This document shows, in pieces, positions 1 through 6,257 of a stretch of DNA of 7,832 nucleotides. Every line of letters begins with the position of its first letter. Position 1 is the stretch's first letter. Below the pieces are notes generated by a model that worked only from the letters and a program-made list of their open reading frames with translations, was not told the DNA's origin and made no database searches. The position numbers were made by a program, and so were the translations under genes. This stretch comes from Sulfuricurvum sp. (GTDB taxonomy: Bacteria > Campylobacterota > Campylobacteria > Campylobacterales > Sulfurimonadaceae). The stretch spans positions 1 through 7,832 of the forward strand of contig JAGXHZ010000144.1 in assembly GCA_024635855.1 (NCBI GenBank), written 5' to 3'.

Positions 1-1182
1 AATAGCAGGAACCGTAAAGGTCACGATAAGTGATTCTCTCCATCCCAAAACAAAAGCAAGTAAAATGGCGATGATCACGATGGAGAGCAAGAGGTGAAAA
101 ACCAGCTCATTAACCGCTTCATTCGCACGTTCACCATCATTACGAGTAATAACGTAGTGAATCCCTTGGGCTTCCATGAGCGGTTTGTATTTGGTCAGTT
201 CTGATTTAACGGCATCGGCTATGATGACGGAATTTGTCCCTTGCAGTTTTGAAACGGTTAGGGTCACTTGATCTTTGAGAGGAGAAAATTTGCCGTCACT
301 CCCTTTGACACTCACAAGTGCGGATTTGAAGTTTTGTATGTCTTGCCCTGAAGTAACGGTGGCAACATCACGCAAATAGATGGCAGAACCGCCGTATTGT
401 GCAACGATAATGTTTCCGACATCGTCAACACTTTCAATTGCATTTTTGACTCCGATCATCACAATCTCATTTGCCTCTGTTTTTCCTTTTATTTCAGGAA
501 CATTGTACGAGAGAGCTTGCACGGATTGGACGATCTGACCCAGTGAGAGATTGTAGCCAGAGAGGCGATTGATATCAACTTGGACATTAAATTGGTGTTT
601 TTTTGCCCCCTTGATATCGGTAACAGCGACGTTAGGAAGACCGTTGATATGGTGCTGTATGAATTTGACACGATCGTAAAGGATTGTTGGATCGATAGCC
701 GGATTATTGGAGTAAAAAGCGACGGATACGATAGGAATATCGACGTCAATGTCGAGAGGTTTAATGATTGGCTGCATTGCACCTTTGGGGAGAATGCCCA
801 TGTTTTGCATGATTTTGTCATAAATTTTAAGATTGGAGTCCTCTTTAGCCTCTCCTATAAAAAAAGCGGCATTGATGACGGCAACATTATCCATCGCCAT
901 TCCGTGGATACTTTCAATTCCTTTGACTTCTTTGAGTTTACGTTCTAACGGTTTGACAATAACGTTTTCAATTTCATTTGCCGTCGCACCGGGCATGGCA
1001 ATGATAACGGTTGATCCACTGACCACCATTTGAGGGTTTTCTTCACGCGGCATGAGCATGAGGGCGATGTAGCCGATAATGATGAGAAATATTCCCAAAA
1101 TCGGGGTAAGCGGATTGCGTAAAAAACCAAGAGCGAGTTTTCCGGCAGAATCTTTGGGATGATAAGGTGTGCTATGAGACAT
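1..1182 (-). CDS. RND-family efflux permease, N-terminal part (runs off the left edge)
   Basis: Inner-membrane pump of a tripartite RND exporter, which uses proton influx to expel substrates through the adaptor and outer-membrane channel encoded just upstream. The frame is open for 394 codons from ATG 1182 to base 1, with no stop or frameshift on full translation. The first membrane helix spans about residues 25-44. It is followed by the RND motif region MPREENPQ (44-51) and a periplasmic porter region with motifs such as MPGATANEIENV and IVKPLERKLKEVKGIESIHG (about 69-100). A second helix lies at about 360-379 and a third begins near 385. Family members are about 1,000 residues, so some 60% lies outside the window. 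AGGAG (1188-1192) lies 5 nt before the ATG and overlaps the stop codon of the adaptor gene, implying coupled translation. Substrate cannot be told from this part; the sequence looks like the HAE-type drug/solvent class rather than metal-specific CusA. Family sure, substrate unknown. Confidence 0.93.
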   Translation of the reverse strand, partial: MSHSTPYHPKDSAGKLALGFLRNPLTPILGIFLIIIGYIALMLMPREENPQMVVSGSTVIIAMPGATANEIENVIVKPLERKLKEVKGIESIHGMAMDNVAVINAAFFIGEAKEDSNLKIYDKIMQNMGILPKGAMQPIIKPLDIDVDIPIVSVAFYSNNPAIDPTILYDRVKFIQHHINGLPNVAVTDIKGAKKHQFNVQVDINRLSGYNLSLGQIVQSVQALSYNVPEIKGKTEANEIVMIGVKNAIESVDDVGNIIVAQYGGSAIYLRDVATVTSGQDIQNFKSALVSVKGSDGKFSPLKDQVTLTVSKLQGTNSVIIADAVKSELTKYKPLMEAQGIHYVITRNDGERANEAVNELVFHLLLSIVIIAILLAFVLGWRESLIVTFTVPAI

Positions 1183-1190
1183 CAAGACTC

Positions 1191-1976
1191 CTAATTTAAT
1201 TCAACAGTAGCGTACATTCCAGGGTAGACGGTTTGTTTTGCGCTAAAGGAGACTTTGATTTTAAACGTATGGGTCATAGGATTAGAGCTTGGGACAACAG
1301 AGCTTATAGTTCCGATTCCGACAAATCCCGTTGAGGGGATGGAGACTTTTACTCTTTTACCGATAGGAGCCATTTTTAGAGCACTCTCTGCCACTTCTAC
1401 TTCGATTTTAAGAGTCGATAAATCGGACAATACGATTGCAGGCATCCCCGGCATTGCCATTTCGCCTACTTTGATATTTTTAGAGATTACCACACCGTTG
1501 TTTGGAGCTTTGATTTGTAAATATTGGTATTGATTGGTGACTTCTTTTTGGCGAGCTTTCGCTTGAGAGACTTGGCGCTCGGAAATCTTGATTGTATTTC
1601 TAAGATTTTTTTCGGCAAGTTCAAGGTTTTCAATTTCATAACGGCTTACCATGTCTTGTTGGTATAAACGGCGGTGACGTTCAAGATTCACTTTGAGATT
1701 TTCATACTGATTTTGGTACATTTGCTGTGATAATTCGGCCTGTGCAATACCCATCTCTACTTGGGTCTTAGCGGAGTCAATCTCACGTGAATCAATCGTA
1801 TAAAGTAAATCACCTTTACGGACACGTGAACCCTCAGAGACGTTTACCGAGGTAACAAATCCCATATTACGACTGGTAATCATTTTTTGGTTGTCGGAGA
1901 TAATGACGCCGGAAAGGGTGAGTCCTGCTGCATTTAAAACGGCACCTAGGGTGAGAAGAGAAAAGATGATTTTCAT
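1191..1976 (-). CDS. RND efflux periplasmic adaptor (HlyD/membrane fusion protein family), short form
   Basis: Periplasmic adaptor bridging the RND permease and the TolC-like channel. The 261-residue product starts with a signal-like segment (MKIIFSLLTLGAVLNAAG) without an obvious lipobox cysteine. It then shows the first lipoyl half (about 38-62, GFVTSVNVSEGSRVRKGDLL), a heptad-rich coiled-coil hairpin (about 65-150), the second lipoyl half (about 155-177, IKAPNNGVVISKNIKVGE) and a beta-barrel domain ending at YPGMYATVEL. Typical RND adaptors are 350-400 residues; this one stops right after the barrel and appears to lack the C-terminal membrane-proximal domain. Its ATG overlaps the TGA of the upstream TolC-like gene by 4 bp (ATGA, 1973-1976), with GGAG 6 nt before it. 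Its TAG stop supplies part of the ribosome-binding site of the permease. Both junctions point to one polycistronic mRNA. Family assignment is firm; substrate is not inferable. Confidence 0.94.
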   Translation of the reverse strand: MKIIFSLLTLGAVLNAAGLTLSGVIISDNQKMITSRNMGFVTSVNVSEGSRVRKGDLLYTIDSREIDSAKTQVEMGIAQAELSQQMYQNQYENLKVNLERHRRLYQQDMVSRYEIENLELAEKNLRNTIKISERQVSQAKARQKEVTNQYQYLQIKAPNNGVVISKNIKVGEMAMPGMPAIVLSDLSTLKIEVEVAESALKMAPIGKRVKVSIPSTGFVGIGTISSVVPSSNPMTHTFKIKVSFSAKQTVYPGMYATVELN

Positions 1977-3343
1977 TGATTGGCTCCATAGCTTAGTTTT
2001 TCAAGGGCAAAAATACGTTCATTTCGTTGATTTTTAACCATTTGAAGATTGATAATTTTTTCGATTTGCTGAGATTGTTTGATGATAAGATCACTCATCG
2101 ATGCGAGATTTTCACGATAGCGTCCTTCATAACTTTTATAGATTTGGGTTGAGAGGTTGAGTTCTTTTTCCAAACTTGCTACTTGATAGTCCAAGCTTTC
2201 GATTTCGGTTTGGATTTTGTCATACTGGAGGGCAATCCCTTTTTTGGCGAGCTCCACTTCGGTTGACGTTTTAAGATGGTCAATCCGTGCTTTTTCCAGA
2301 GTATGTGCATCAATTCCGCCGTTGTACAAGTTCCAATTCAGACGTGCGCCGATCGTGTAGGCAGCATGGTCGCTGAATTTTCCTAAAAATGTATTGTCTG
2401 CACTGGATGCTTCGGCAAATGCACCCACGGTTGGAAGATAAGGTGCCGTTGCCACATCAATCATGGAGGAGCGAATTTTCAATCCATGAGAGGCTTTTTT
2501 GAGGTCACTGTTATTTGCGATAACATCAGCCTCCGTAATTGCAGTAGAAGCACGATCATCCGAAGGAGCCGCTATATCGGTAACTTTTTGGTTTAGGAGA
2601 AAGCTCAAATAGTGGTAAAGAAGTTTTTTGTTGGCCTGCATTTCTAAAATCATGCGATCGACATTTGCTTTTTTGGCTTCGACTTCGAGTAAATCAACTT
2701 TTTTGGCATATCCTTCTTGAAACATCTGCTTTGTTGTGGATTGCAATGTTGCGATGTTTTTTTGAATCACTTGCAATTTTTCGATAGAGTGATTGAGAAG
2801 CGCCATATCGTAGTAGCTTTTTCGGGTTTCGTAGATTTTTTCTGCCGTTACCTTGGTGGTGTCAAGCTGTTTGATCTTTTCCGTCTCTTGAGCTATTTTT
2901 TCATAACTGCCCAGTTTCCCGCCCGTATAAAGGGGGAGGGCATAGGTAAGTTTGCTTTGGAAAAAGTTTTGATAGCCGGGGTAATTTAGATTTTTAGGTG
3001 GTGTTACATAATCTGGTCCAGTAGGATTAGCAGTACTAGCCATAAATTCTTGAGCCCCGAAATCTCCAAAATTTGCTTCGCGTGAACTGAGTTTAAATCC
3101 AAACACATTTCCTGCATCATTGGAGCGGACAACATTTTGAGTAAAATCGAGCGCACCATAACTGTAGCCTTGAGAAAGGGATACATCGTTTTGTGCGTTT
3201 TTAGCTTCCAACGAGGCTGCTTTTATCTCTAAATTTTGTTCTTTAAGCAGCGAAACCGCCTCATTTAGAGACAATGGAGCTGCACCGAGGTTGAGAACAC
3301 TTAGAAGTAACGCAAGTGTTAATCGTTGTGTGGGAGATGCCAT
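1973..3343 (-). CDS. TolC-family outer-membrane efflux protein
   Basis: Outer-membrane channel component of the efflux system, expected to trimerise into a beta-barrel with a long periplasmic alpha-helical tunnel. The 456-residue product is of normal family length. It has a signal peptide (MASPTQRLTLALLLSVLNLGAA) followed by PLSLNEAVSLLKEQNLEIKAA, the usual opening of mature TolC-like proteins. The two internally homologous halves are visible: LPLYTGGKLG near residues 137-145 and NWNLYNGGID near 336-345, each followed by long helices. PYLPTVGAFA (301-310) is the conserved strand entry of the second half. It is the first gene of the minus-strand operon. AAGGAGG lies 10 nt before the ATG, a somewhat long spacing; a 4-bp GGAG/CTCC hairpin could fold within that spacer. 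A promoter candidate lies about 55-85 bp upstream. Confidence 0.95.
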   Translation of the reverse strand: MASPTQRLTLALLLSVLNLGAAPLSLNEAVSLLKEQNLEIKAASLEAKNAQNDVSLSQGYSYGALDFTQNVVRSNDAGNVFGFKLSSREANFGDFGAQEFMASTANPTGPDYVTPPKNLNYPGYQNFFQSKLTYALPLYTGGKLGSYEKIAQETEKIKQLDTTKVTAEKIYETRKSYYDMALLNHSIEKLQVIQKNIATLQSTTKQMFQEGYAKKVDLLEVEAKKANVDRMILEMQANKKLLYHYLSFLLNQKVTDIAAPSDDRASTAITEADVIANNSDLKKASHGLKIRSSMIDVATAPYLPTVGAFAEASSADNTFLGKFSDHAAYTIGARLNWNLYNGGIDAHTLEKARIDHLKTSTEVELAKKGIALQYDKIQTEIESLDYQVASLEKELNLSTQIYKSYEGRYRENLASMSDLIIKQSQQIEKIINLQMVKNQRNERIFALEKLSYGANQ

Positions 3344-3397
3344 TGGGAGAAACCCTCCTTGTGATTTATTTGTGATACTTATAGCTTAGATAAGATA

Positions 3398-3428
3398 ATT
3401 ATACTATTTACAAGTTTAAAAGAGTCAA
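3398..3428 (-). promoter_or_regulatory. Probable sigma70-type promoter of the efflux operon
   Basis: On the minus strand TTGACT (3428-3423) is followed after 19 bp by a perfect TATAAT (3403-3398), placing the start of transcription near 3391 and giving a leader of roughly 48 nt before the TolC-like ATG. The spacer is 2 bp longer than ideal. Downstream of the predicted start there is a CTTAT(7)ATAAG inverted repeat (3378-3394) and two GTGAT copies 11 bp apart (3361 and 3372). These could be regulator sites, but nothing in the window identifies a regulator. Confidence 0.5.
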
Positions 3429-3496
3429 AATGTTCATAATCTACCAAAGATGATACCATAAAAATATGAGGGTTTGATATTCAAAGCCAATTAGGG

Positions 3497-3524
3497 TAAA
3501 ATTCGGGTAATTATATACAGGGGA
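3497..3524 (+). promoter_or_regulatory. Candidate efp -10 box and ribosome-binding site
   Basis: TAAAAT (3497-3502), preceded by GGG and an AT-rich tract, fits a -10 box of the Campylobacterota type without a clear -35. It would start transcription near 3509 and give a short leader of about 20 nt. AGGGGA (3519-3524) sits 4-5 nt before the efp ATG at 3529 and fixes that start. The ribosome-binding site is well supported; the -10 is a prediction. Confidence 0.45.
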
Positions 3525-3528
3525 AGAC

Positions 3529-4095
3529 ATGGCAACCATCGGAATGGGCGATATCAAAAAAGGGGTACGCCTCGAAATCACGGGTGTACCGTACAGAGTA
3601 GTCGATTTTCAACACGTTAAACCGGGTAAAGGGGCAGCATTTGTCCGTTGTAAAGTTAAAAGTTTTTTAAACGGCAAAGTAGTTGAGAAAACGATTCATG
3701 CCGGCGATAAATTCGAGGTTCCTAATATCGAACACAAAACCATGCAGTATTTGTATGACGACGGCGAAATGCTTCAGTTTATGGACAATGAGAGCTTTGA
3801 GCAGTTAGGTCTTACTTATGAGCAATGTGAAGATGCGAGCAAATGGATCAAAGACGGTACAAACGTTCAAATCATCTTGCACAACGGCAAAGCAATCAGC
3901 GTTGACGCTCCTGAAATCATGGAACTTAAAATCGTTGAAACACCGCCAAACTTCAAAGGTGACACATCAAGCGGTTCTAAAAAACCTGCAACGCTTGAAA
4001 CCGGCGCTGTCGTACAAATCCCTTATCACTTGCTTGAGGGTGACATTATCCGTGTTAACACCGTTGAGGGTGAATACATGGAAAAAGTGAAATAA
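3529..4095 (+). CDS. efp: Elongation factor P
   Basis: Cytoplasmic translation factor that binds between the ribosomal P and E sites and relieves stalling at consecutive prolines. The product is 188 residues, the normal length. The N-terminal KOW-like domain (about 1-63) carries [12 protein letters not shown], with Lys34 at the loop tip. This is the position beta-lysylated by EpmA/EpmB in bacteria that have that pathway; whether this organism does cannot be seen here. The middle OB domain covers about 66-128, and the C-terminal OB domain contains the family signature [17 protein letters not shown] and [27 protein letters not shown]. Start choice is supported by AGGGGA just upstream and by alignment of the [12 protein letters not shown] opening with the usual beginning of the family. 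It stands alone, divergent from the efflux operon and separated by 192 bp from the next gene. Confidence 0.98.
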   Translation: MATIGMGDIKKGVRLEITGVPYRVVDFQHVKPGKGAAFVRCKVKSFLNGKVVEKTIHAGDKFEVPNIEHKTMQYLYDDGEMLQFMDNESFEQLGLTYEQCEDASKWIKDGTNVQIILHNGKAISVDAPEIMELKIVETPPNFKGDTSSGSKKPATLETGAVVQIPYHLLEGDIIRVNTVEGEYMEKVK

Positions 4096-4105
4096 CTTTT
4101 TTAAT

Positions 4106-4178
4106 GCCCTGAGCTCACGTGCCCTATAGGGTATGTCGAAGGGTGTCTGCTTCGTCATTCCGTGCTACGACACGGAAT
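4106..4178. repeat. Palindrome-rich dispersed-repeat-like block after efp
   Basis: A compact block of inverted repeats follows the efp stop by about 10 bp. TGAGCTCA (4110-4117), CACGTG (4116-4121) and CCCTATAGGG (4122-4131) are each perfect palindromes. The last extends with G-U pairs to about 10 bp of stem (4117-4136). An 8-bp perfect inverted repeat follows: ATTCCGTG (4157-4164), loop CTACGA, CACGGAAT (4171-4178). The GTCATTCC...GGAATCC pattern resembles the small palindromic repeats (REP-like, dRS3-like) scattered in many bacterial genomes. A related shortened copy seems to lie inverted at 7814-7832. It may also help end efp transcription, but the 8-T run (4188-4195) begins 9 nt past the hairpin, so it is not a classical intrinsic terminator. 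Confidence 0.55.
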
Positions 4179-4245
4179 CCATTTCCATTTTTTTTCAAAT
4201 TATTAATTTAATCATCACTAATCTCCACATTTTCTTAATTCAGTG

Positions 4246-4251
4246 TACAAT
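4246..4251 (+). promoter_or_regulatory. Possible -10 box for the MNT/HEPN module
   Basis: TACAAT (4246-4251) lies in an AT-rich stretch with no recognisable -35. It would start transcription near 4258, about 30 nt before the MNT start. A second candidate, TATAAA (4259-4264), is closer. The bases just before ATG 4288 contain no good Shine-Dalgarno sequence, so the first gene may be weakly translated. No clear operator palindrome was found around either box. Confidence 0.3.
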
Positions 4252-4287
4252 AACACCATATAAATTAACACAAATCGAATTTACAAG

Positions 4288-4581
4288 ATGACAAAAACAG
4301 AAATTCTTCAAACGCTCAAAGCACTTAAACCACAATATCAAAAAGATGGTCTTATTCTCGTTGGATTATTTGGCAGTTTTTCACGCGGTGATGAACGTGC
4401 TGACAGCGACATCGATATTGTCTATGAGATTGAAAAAGACAAAAAATTTTCGATGTTCAAATATCTCAAATATCTTGGTGAATTGGAACGTTCCCTTCAT
4501 CATAAAGTCGATCTTGTTAGAGCCCAAACAATTAAAGCCGATTTGAAACCTTATATTTATAAGGATATGATTTATGTCTAG
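4288..4581 (+). CDS. mntA: MNT-domain nucleotidyltransferase, antitoxin of a HEPN/MNT toxin-antitoxin pair
   Basis: Minimal nucleotidyltransferase of 97 residues. In characterised HEPN/MNT systems this protein transfers AMP to a tyrosine of the partner HEPN toxin and so neutralises it. The hallmark GS-x10-DxD is exact: Gly29-Ser30, ten residues, Asp41 and Asp43 (GSFSRGDERADSDIDI), with the third carboxylate at Asp75 in KVDLVR. The metal-binding triad therefore looks complete. Length is typical for MntA. The 3' end overlaps the HEPN gene by 8 bp (4574-4581), supporting co-translation. The order here is antitoxin first; the opposite order also occurs in known loci. The ATG lacks a clear Shine-Dalgarno, unlike the next gene. 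The gene is visibly AT-richer than efp and the DJ-1 gene, consistent with horizontal acquisition. The role is inferred from family and context. Confidence 0.88.
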   Translation: MTKTEILQTLKALKPQYQKDGLILVGLFGSFSRGDERADSDIDIVYEIEKDKKFSMFKYLKYLGELERSLHHKVDLVRAQTIKADLKPYIYKDMIYV

Positions 4582-4915
4582 GGATTGGAAGCTTTATCTT
4601 AGAGACATTATTTCTGAATGTCAAAATATCCGAAAATTTACTGCAAATATTAGTTTCGAAGAGTTCACCGATAATACAGAAAAAGTGTATGCCACCGCAA
4701 AAGCATTTGAGAATATAGGGGAAGCAGTTAAACAAATTCCAAAAGAAATACAAGATGAATTTAGCGCTGTTCCGTGGAGTGAAATTGCCAAAATGAGAGA
4801 TGTTTTAACTCATCATTATTTCGGTTTGGATGATAAAGTACTTTGGGATACATTGGAAGAAGATTTTGTTGTTTTTGAAAGTACAATTGAACAGATAAGC
4901 AAAAAATATTTATAA
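4574..4915 (+). CDS. hepT: HEPN-domain (DUF86/HepT-like) RNase toxin
   Basis: All-helical HEPN protein of 113 residues, matching the HepT/DUF86 family in length and motif order. The catalytic RX4HXY motif is intact: Arg75-DVLT-His80-His81-Tyr82, within PWSEIAKMRDVLTHHYFGLD. Arg and His form the RNase active site at a dimer interface, and Tyr82 is the residue expected to be AMPylated by the MNT partner. AFENIGEAVKQIP (about 44-56) is the other conserved family block. AAGGA (4561-4565), 8 nt before the ATG, is a good ribosome-binding site, stronger than that of the antitoxin gene. The gene overlaps the antitoxin gene by 8 bp. Its TAA ends at 4915, directly against the ribosome-binding site of the DJ-1 gene, so read-through into that gene is likely. 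A 60-base sample (4621-4680) is about 30% GC, well below its downstream neighbour. Family firm; toxicity inferred. Confidence 0.9.
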   Translation: MSRDWKLYLRDIISECQNIRKFTANISFEEFTDNTEKVYATAKAFENIGEAVKQIPKEIQDEFSAVPWSEIAKMRDVLTHHYFGLDDKVLWDTLEEDFVVFESTIEQISKKYL

Positions 4916-4926
4916 AAGGAATCATG

Positions 4927-5493
4927 ATGCCAAAAGTTCTAATCCCTATTGCAACAGGTTTTGAAGAGATCGAAGCGGTGAATATCATTGATGTATTGCG
5001 TCGAGCGGGTATTGAAGTGATTATGGGTGCATTGGATGAGCATATGCTGGTCAAAGGTGCTCACGGTATTACGGTGCAGTGCGATCGTGTTATCACAGGT
5101 ATCAGTGCGGATGAGCTCGATATGATCGTTCTTCCCGGCGGATGGGGCGGAACAAAAGCCCTTGCGCATGATGCAACCGTTCAATCGCTTTTAAAAGAGA
5201 TGGATGGTGCAGGGAAAAATATCGGTGCAATCTGTGCTGCTCCGTATGCCCTTTATACGGCGGGTGTTCTTAAAGAGGGATATACCTGCTATCCGAGTGT
5301 TGAAGATGAGATAAAAGTCGCTGGATATAAAGGTGATGAAAGTGCTGTGGTTCAAACGGGCAACATTATGACCTCTCGCGGTCCTGCAACAGCGATTTGT
5401 TTTGGTTTGGCTATCGTTAAAAAGCTGACGGGTGATGAAGCGTATCATAAAATTCGTGGCGGTTTGCTGGCAGAATATTGTGACAAAATTTAG
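4927..5493 (+). CDS. DJ-1/PfpI superfamily protein, YajL/ThiJ-like
   Basis: Cytoplasmic class I glutamine amidotransferase-like protein of the DJ-1/YajL group. Members are linked to oxidative and carbonyl stress, and their exact chemistry is debated. The conserved opening is clear: MPKVLIPIATGFEEIEAV, with the glutamate pair that contacts the reactive cysteine. IVLPGGWGG precedes the nucleophile elbow GAICAAP (Cys103, counted from the chosen start). The C-terminal part has the family block MTSRGPATAICFGLAIVKKLTG. At 188 residues it is of normal size. Two adjacent ATGs exist at 4924 and 4927. The second is preferred because AAGGA (4916-4920) then has a 6-nt spacer and the protein begins MPKVLIP, as relatives do. 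The gene starts 11 bp after the HEPN stop and its 3' end overlaps the next gene. Base composition is richer in GC than the toxin-antitoxin genes, so it probably belongs to the host backbone. Confidence 0.95.
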   Translation: MPKVLIPIATGFEEIEAVNIIDVLRRAGIEVIMGALDEHMLVKGAHGITVQCDRVITGISADELDMIVLPGGWGGTKALAHDATVQSLLKEMDGAGKNIGAICAAPYALYTAGVLKEGYTCYPSVEDEIKVAGYKGDESAVVQTGNIMTSRGPATAICFGLAIVKKLTGDEAYHKIRGGLLAEYCDKI

Positions 5494-6226
5494 TCTTTTT
5501 GCTCTGAGCGTATTGAGTTTCACTGCTTATGCTGAGGTGCATCTTTCTTCATCTGAAAATTTGACACAAGAAAATGCTATCCAATATTGTCGTGATATTG
5601 GTACAGGATGGAGGGCACTGTCTATCCGCGAGTTGTATGAACTTCCTGCAAATACCTCTTTTAAGGCAGGATTTAGCTATTGGTCAGCAACAAAAGTAGC
5701 TTCAGGAGACGCTGAAGTTGGTACGGGAAGTGAAGGTGATGGCGGGATAGTTGCTATGATTGGCTACAGTTTTTTTCCGAAAGAGCGTAATATTACCTTA
5801 TCCCCTCCGACGAAAAAAATTGCTGCTGCATGCACCAATGTCCTTGAGAATAAACAAATACGTGACTATGCTTTAACCCCTAAAGGGATAGAAGATAAAG
5901 GATCAGAACTACTGTGGCATTCACTTGATGCGACAGATAAGCAACGTAAATATACGTATGAATCAGCTAAAGAGATGTGTGAGAATTTAAGCCTGAACGG
6001 ACGGATGTGGCGACTTCCTACGGCTGATGAACTGTACGGTATCGTTGATACTGCCTTTATTCGTCCGAGTGTGGATATGAAGTTTTTTGGTCTTATGATG
6101 CACCGTTACTACTGGACGAGCGACACGCTCAATGAGCACGAAGCGTATGCGGTCGGATTTAAGCTAGGTTCCGTTGCTACCGTCGTTAAAACCCAATCAG
6201 CGTATGCACGATGTGTGAGTGAATAA
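5480..6226 (+). CDS. Exported protein with two tandem DUF1566-like units
   Basis: Function unknown. With a GTG start at 5480 the product is 248 residues and opens with a compact signal peptide, MTKFSLFALSVLSFTAYA, cut after AYA. The C-terminal half (about 142-248) matches the DUF1566 pattern: AKEMCENL, WRLPTADELYGIVD, YYWTSDT, AYAVGFKLG and a terminal YARCV. The N-terminal half (about 28-121) repeats the same order in degenerate form: AIQYCRDI, WRALSIRELYEL, YWSAT, then AACTN. Each unit keeps two cysteines in equivalent places (Cys37/Cys118 and Cys167/Cys245), which may form disulfides in the periplasm. The frame is also open upstream, with GTG 5432 and ATG 5435 giving a longer n-region. I prefer 5480 because it yields a standard signal peptide and only a 14-bp overlap with the DJ-1 gene, though no start has a good Shine-Dalgarno. 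DUF1566 domains occur in surface and secreted proteins. Confidence 0.75.
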   Translation: MTKFSLFALSVLSFTAYAEVHLSSSENLTQENAIQYCRDIGTGWRALSIRELYELPANTSFKAGFSYWSATKVASGDAEVGTGSEGDGGIVAMIGYSFFPKERNITLSPPTKKIAAACTNVLENKQIRDYALTPKGIEDKGSELLWHSLDATDKQRKYTYESAKEMCENLSLNGRMWRLPTADELYGIVDTAFIRPSVDMKFFGLMMHRYYWTSDTLNEHEAYAVGFKLGSVATVVKTQSAYARCVSE

Positions 6227-6257
6227 ACATTTAATGATTATAATTTAGGAGAATCTT

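Noticed and set aside
580..948. Plus-strand open frame of 122 codons opposite the RND permease gene
   Set aside because: It lies entirely antisense to a frame that translates cleanly as RND permease. Its protein has no recognisable motif and no good ribosome-binding site. Other long antisense frames opposite the TolC-like, DJ-1 and malic enzyme genes were dropped for the same reason.
3346..3359. Small GGAG/CTCC hairpin in the TolC-like leader as a translational switch
   Set aside because: Only four base pairs with a five-base loop; such a short stem between a Shine-Dalgarno and its start codon is common by chance.
4097..4102. T-run directly after the efp stop as an intrinsic terminator
   Set aside because: No hairpin precedes the T-run; the upstream bases are efp coding sequence with no stable stem seen.
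6239..6244. Perfect TATAAT just upstream of the malic enzyme gene as its promoter
   Set aside because: Transcription would begin near 6251, inside or after the Shine-Dalgarno AGGAG (6247-6251), leaving a message without its ribosome-binding site. No -35 fits either. Kept only as a chance AT-rich match.
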